This document shows, piece by piece, positions 7,697 through 8,102 of a DNA stretch of 8,102 nucleotides. Numbering within the stretch: position 1 is the first letter of the stretch; each line of letters opens with the position of its first letter. The DNA comes from Candidatus Fermentibacterota bacterium. GTDB lineage: Bacteria > Fermentibacterota > Fermentibacteria > Fermentibacterales > Fermentibacteraceae. Location: positions 1-8,102 of the forward strand of contig JAAYTY010000012.1 of the NCBI GenBank assembly GCA_012523605.1, written 5' to 3'. The position numbers were made by a program, and so were the translations under genes. Under the pieces are notes generated by a model, which was not told where the DNA came from, did no database searches, and saw only the letters and a list, made by a program, of their open reading frames with translations.

Positions 7697-7702
7697 AATA
7701 TA
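7697..7702 (-). promoter_or_regulatory. -10 element for a leaderless ATPase transcript
   Basis: On the minus strand TATATT (5 of 6 consensus matches) is followed by CCTGGC and then the ATG at 7690. Transcription would therefore start at or next to the A of the start codon. No Shine-Dalgarno is present in the 20 bases before the ATG, which suits a leaderless message. No good -35 hexamer is seen at 16-18 bp spacing. Confidence 0.45.
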
Positions 7703-7807
7703 GCATGAAATCCGAAAGCGCAACTTTCCTTTTTCATGGTATTGCGACCGATAAGGTTTTAGACTTCAGCGAGATGGGCCAAGTAGGGCATCAGTGTGTT
7801 CCATGTC

Positions 7808-7837
7808 GTCAGTCCCGCCCGTTGCGGCGGGACTGAC
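7808..7837. repeat. 12-bp perfect inverted repeat (REP-like hairpin)
   Basis: The arms GTCAGTCCCGCC (7808-7819) and GGCGGGACTGAC (7826-7837) are perfect complements with a 6-nt loop, CGTTGC. There is no T-run on either side, so it is not a standard terminator. It could be a REP-type palindrome, part of a structured RNA, or a protein-binding site. Confidence 0.75.
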
Positions 7838-7852
7838 CGCGTCGCCAGCAAT

Positions 7853-7867
7853 GATCCCGCAGGGATC
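7853..7867. repeat. Small inverted repeat GATCCC-GCA-GGGATC
   Basis: A 6-bp perfect stem with a 3-nt loop lies 15 bp after the larger hairpin. It is the second of three consecutive inverted repeats in this gene-free stretch. Confidence 0.55.
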
Positions 7868-7892
7868 TTGCGAGAGACCGTAGATGGGCTCA

Positions 7893-7919
7893 GTCGAGAA
7901 CGAGGGGCACCACCTCGAC
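7893..7919. repeat. Inverted repeat GTCGAG/CTCGAC just before the promoter
   Basis: The 6-bp arms (7893-7898 and 7914-7919) are perfect and enclose 15 nt, within which GAGG (7902-7905) could alternatively pair with CCTC (7913-7916). It lies directly upstream of the -35 hexamer at 7921. The whole 7724-7920 stretch shows no convincing gene on either strand; short ORFs there run straight through these palindromes. Confidence 0.4.
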
Positions 7920-7920
7920 C

Positions 7921-7948
7921 TTGACAATACCCAAAAAGGGTATAGATA
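7921..7948 (+). promoter_or_regulatory. Promoter of the winged-helix regulator gene
   Basis: A perfect TTGACA (7921-7926) is followed by a 16-bp spacer and TAGATA (7943-7948), a weak -10 with T, A and A at consensus positions 1, 2 and 4. The spacer is filled by the first operator palindrome. Transcription would start near 7955 inside the second palindrome. The -10 choice is uncertain because several AT-rich registers are possible. Confidence 0.5.
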
Positions 7949-7963
7949 TACCCGAAATGGGTA
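7928..7963. promoter_or_regulatory. Tandem operator: two TACCC-N5-GGGTA palindromes
   Basis: Site 1 is TACCCAAAAAGGGTA (7928-7942) and site 2 is TACCCGAAATGGGTA (7949-7963). The arms are identical and the spacers differ. The 6-bp gap TAGATA puts them exactly 21 bp apart, two helical turns, so dimers would bind on the same DNA face. Site 1 lies between -35 and -10 and site 2 covers the probable start of transcription, a layout expected for repression. The likely ligand is the winged-helix protein encoded at 8001 onward (autoregulation), which is inference. Confidence 0.8.
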
Positions 7964-8000
7964 GAAGCGCCTCCGCGGATAAACCACCATTCACCGGACA

Positions 8001-8102
8001 TGACGGGGAAAGCCGGCATCTCCCGGCACTCGGTCTGGCCGAGGGTCTCTTCTCGCGCGTCCAGATGCGTGTCCTCGCGTTGCTGTACGGCCAGCCCGAC
8101 CG
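8001..8102 (+). CDS. Winged-helix transcriptional regulator, N-terminus (runs off window, apparent frameshift)
   Basis: From about 8024 the frame reads PALGLAEGLFSRVQMRVLALLYGQPDR to the window edge. LFSxxQxRVLxLLxGQPxR is the N-terminal signature of a small winged-helix family often fused to, or next to, nucleotidyltransferase domains. That frame has no ATG, GTG or TTG start after its upstream TAG at 7943-7945. The ATG at 8001 reads MTGKAGIS in another frame and joins perfectly (IS-PALGLAEG) if one C is restored in the CCC run at 8023-8025. So there is either a one-base deletion or error, or an unusual start (CTG 8036 or ATT 7979). No strong Shine-Dalgarno is seen. It lies downstream of the promoter and double operator. 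Family assignment rests on only ~27 residues. Confidence 0.6.

Noticed and set aside
6506..7708. A 400-residue + strand open frame opposite the ATPase gene
   Set aside because: It is the antisense shadow of a GC-rich gene with strong third-position bias. The minus-strand protein shows all AAA_14/DUF4143 motifs, while the + frame is low-complexity and without a recognisable domain.
7808..7837. The 12-bp hairpin as an intrinsic terminator
   Set aside because: Neither flank has a T-tract on the relevant strand, and no gene ends next to it.
7808..7963. The repeated palindromes as a CRISPR array
   Set aside because: There are only two 15-bp repeats with a 6-bp gap plus unrelated hairpins. There are no spacer-sized intervals and no cas genes in the window.
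7759..8019. An 86-residue minus-strand ORF in the divergent intergenic region
   Set aside because: It runs through the double operator and all three hairpins, has no Shine-Dalgarno that I can see, and no known motif. Regulatory sequence explains the region better.

Overview
The window looks like a GC-rich bacterial chromosome or contig. The evidence is long ORFs with G/C-biased third positions and frequent AGG arginine codons, a textbook Rho-independent terminator, and two perfect TTGACA -35 hexamers. I cannot name the taxon. Most of the window is an accessory defence-type locus.

Positions 1-1785 hold the C-terminal ~594 residues of a DUF1156-type (COG1743) adenine-specific DNA methylase whose start lies upstream of the window. 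A short control region follows at 1786-1972, with a strong sigma70-like promoter, a ~60-nt leader able to fold, an 11-bp intrinsic terminator and a ribosome-binding site. Next is a NYN-domain (PIN-like) nuclease gene carrying an internal four-cysteine zinc knuckle. It is broken by a one-base frameshift and has also lost one expected catalytic Asp. Its 3' end overlaps by 14 nt the start of a 1265-residue protein that fuses an N-terminal phospholipase-D-like nuclease domain to a SNF2/RapA-type helicase. The methylase + NYN + PLD-helicase combination matches, from memory, the helicase-methylase-ATPase (Hma) anti-phage loci, in which a DUF499 ATPase is the usual third core protein. No such ATPase is in this window; if present it should lie upstream of position 1.

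A convergent gene at 6548-7690 (minus strand) encodes an AAA_14/DUF4143 ATPase with a PD-(D/E)XK-like C-terminus. It appears to start from a leaderless-type promoter. The divergent intergenic region (about 7691-8000) has no convincing gene. It contains three consecutive hairpins and then a TTGACA promoter overlaid by two copies of the palindrome TACCC-N5-GGGTA exactly 21 bp apart. At the right edge begins a winged-helix regulator of the family often fused to or paired with nucleotidyltransferases. It too seems to need a one-base correction to join its best ATG to the conserved reading frame.

In the likely working model, the methylase marks or recognises DNA, the PLD-helicase translocates on and cuts unmarked DNA, and the NYN nuclease is an accessory effector inserted between them under its own attenuable promoter. 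In this copy the NYN arm seems to be lost or mis-sequenced.
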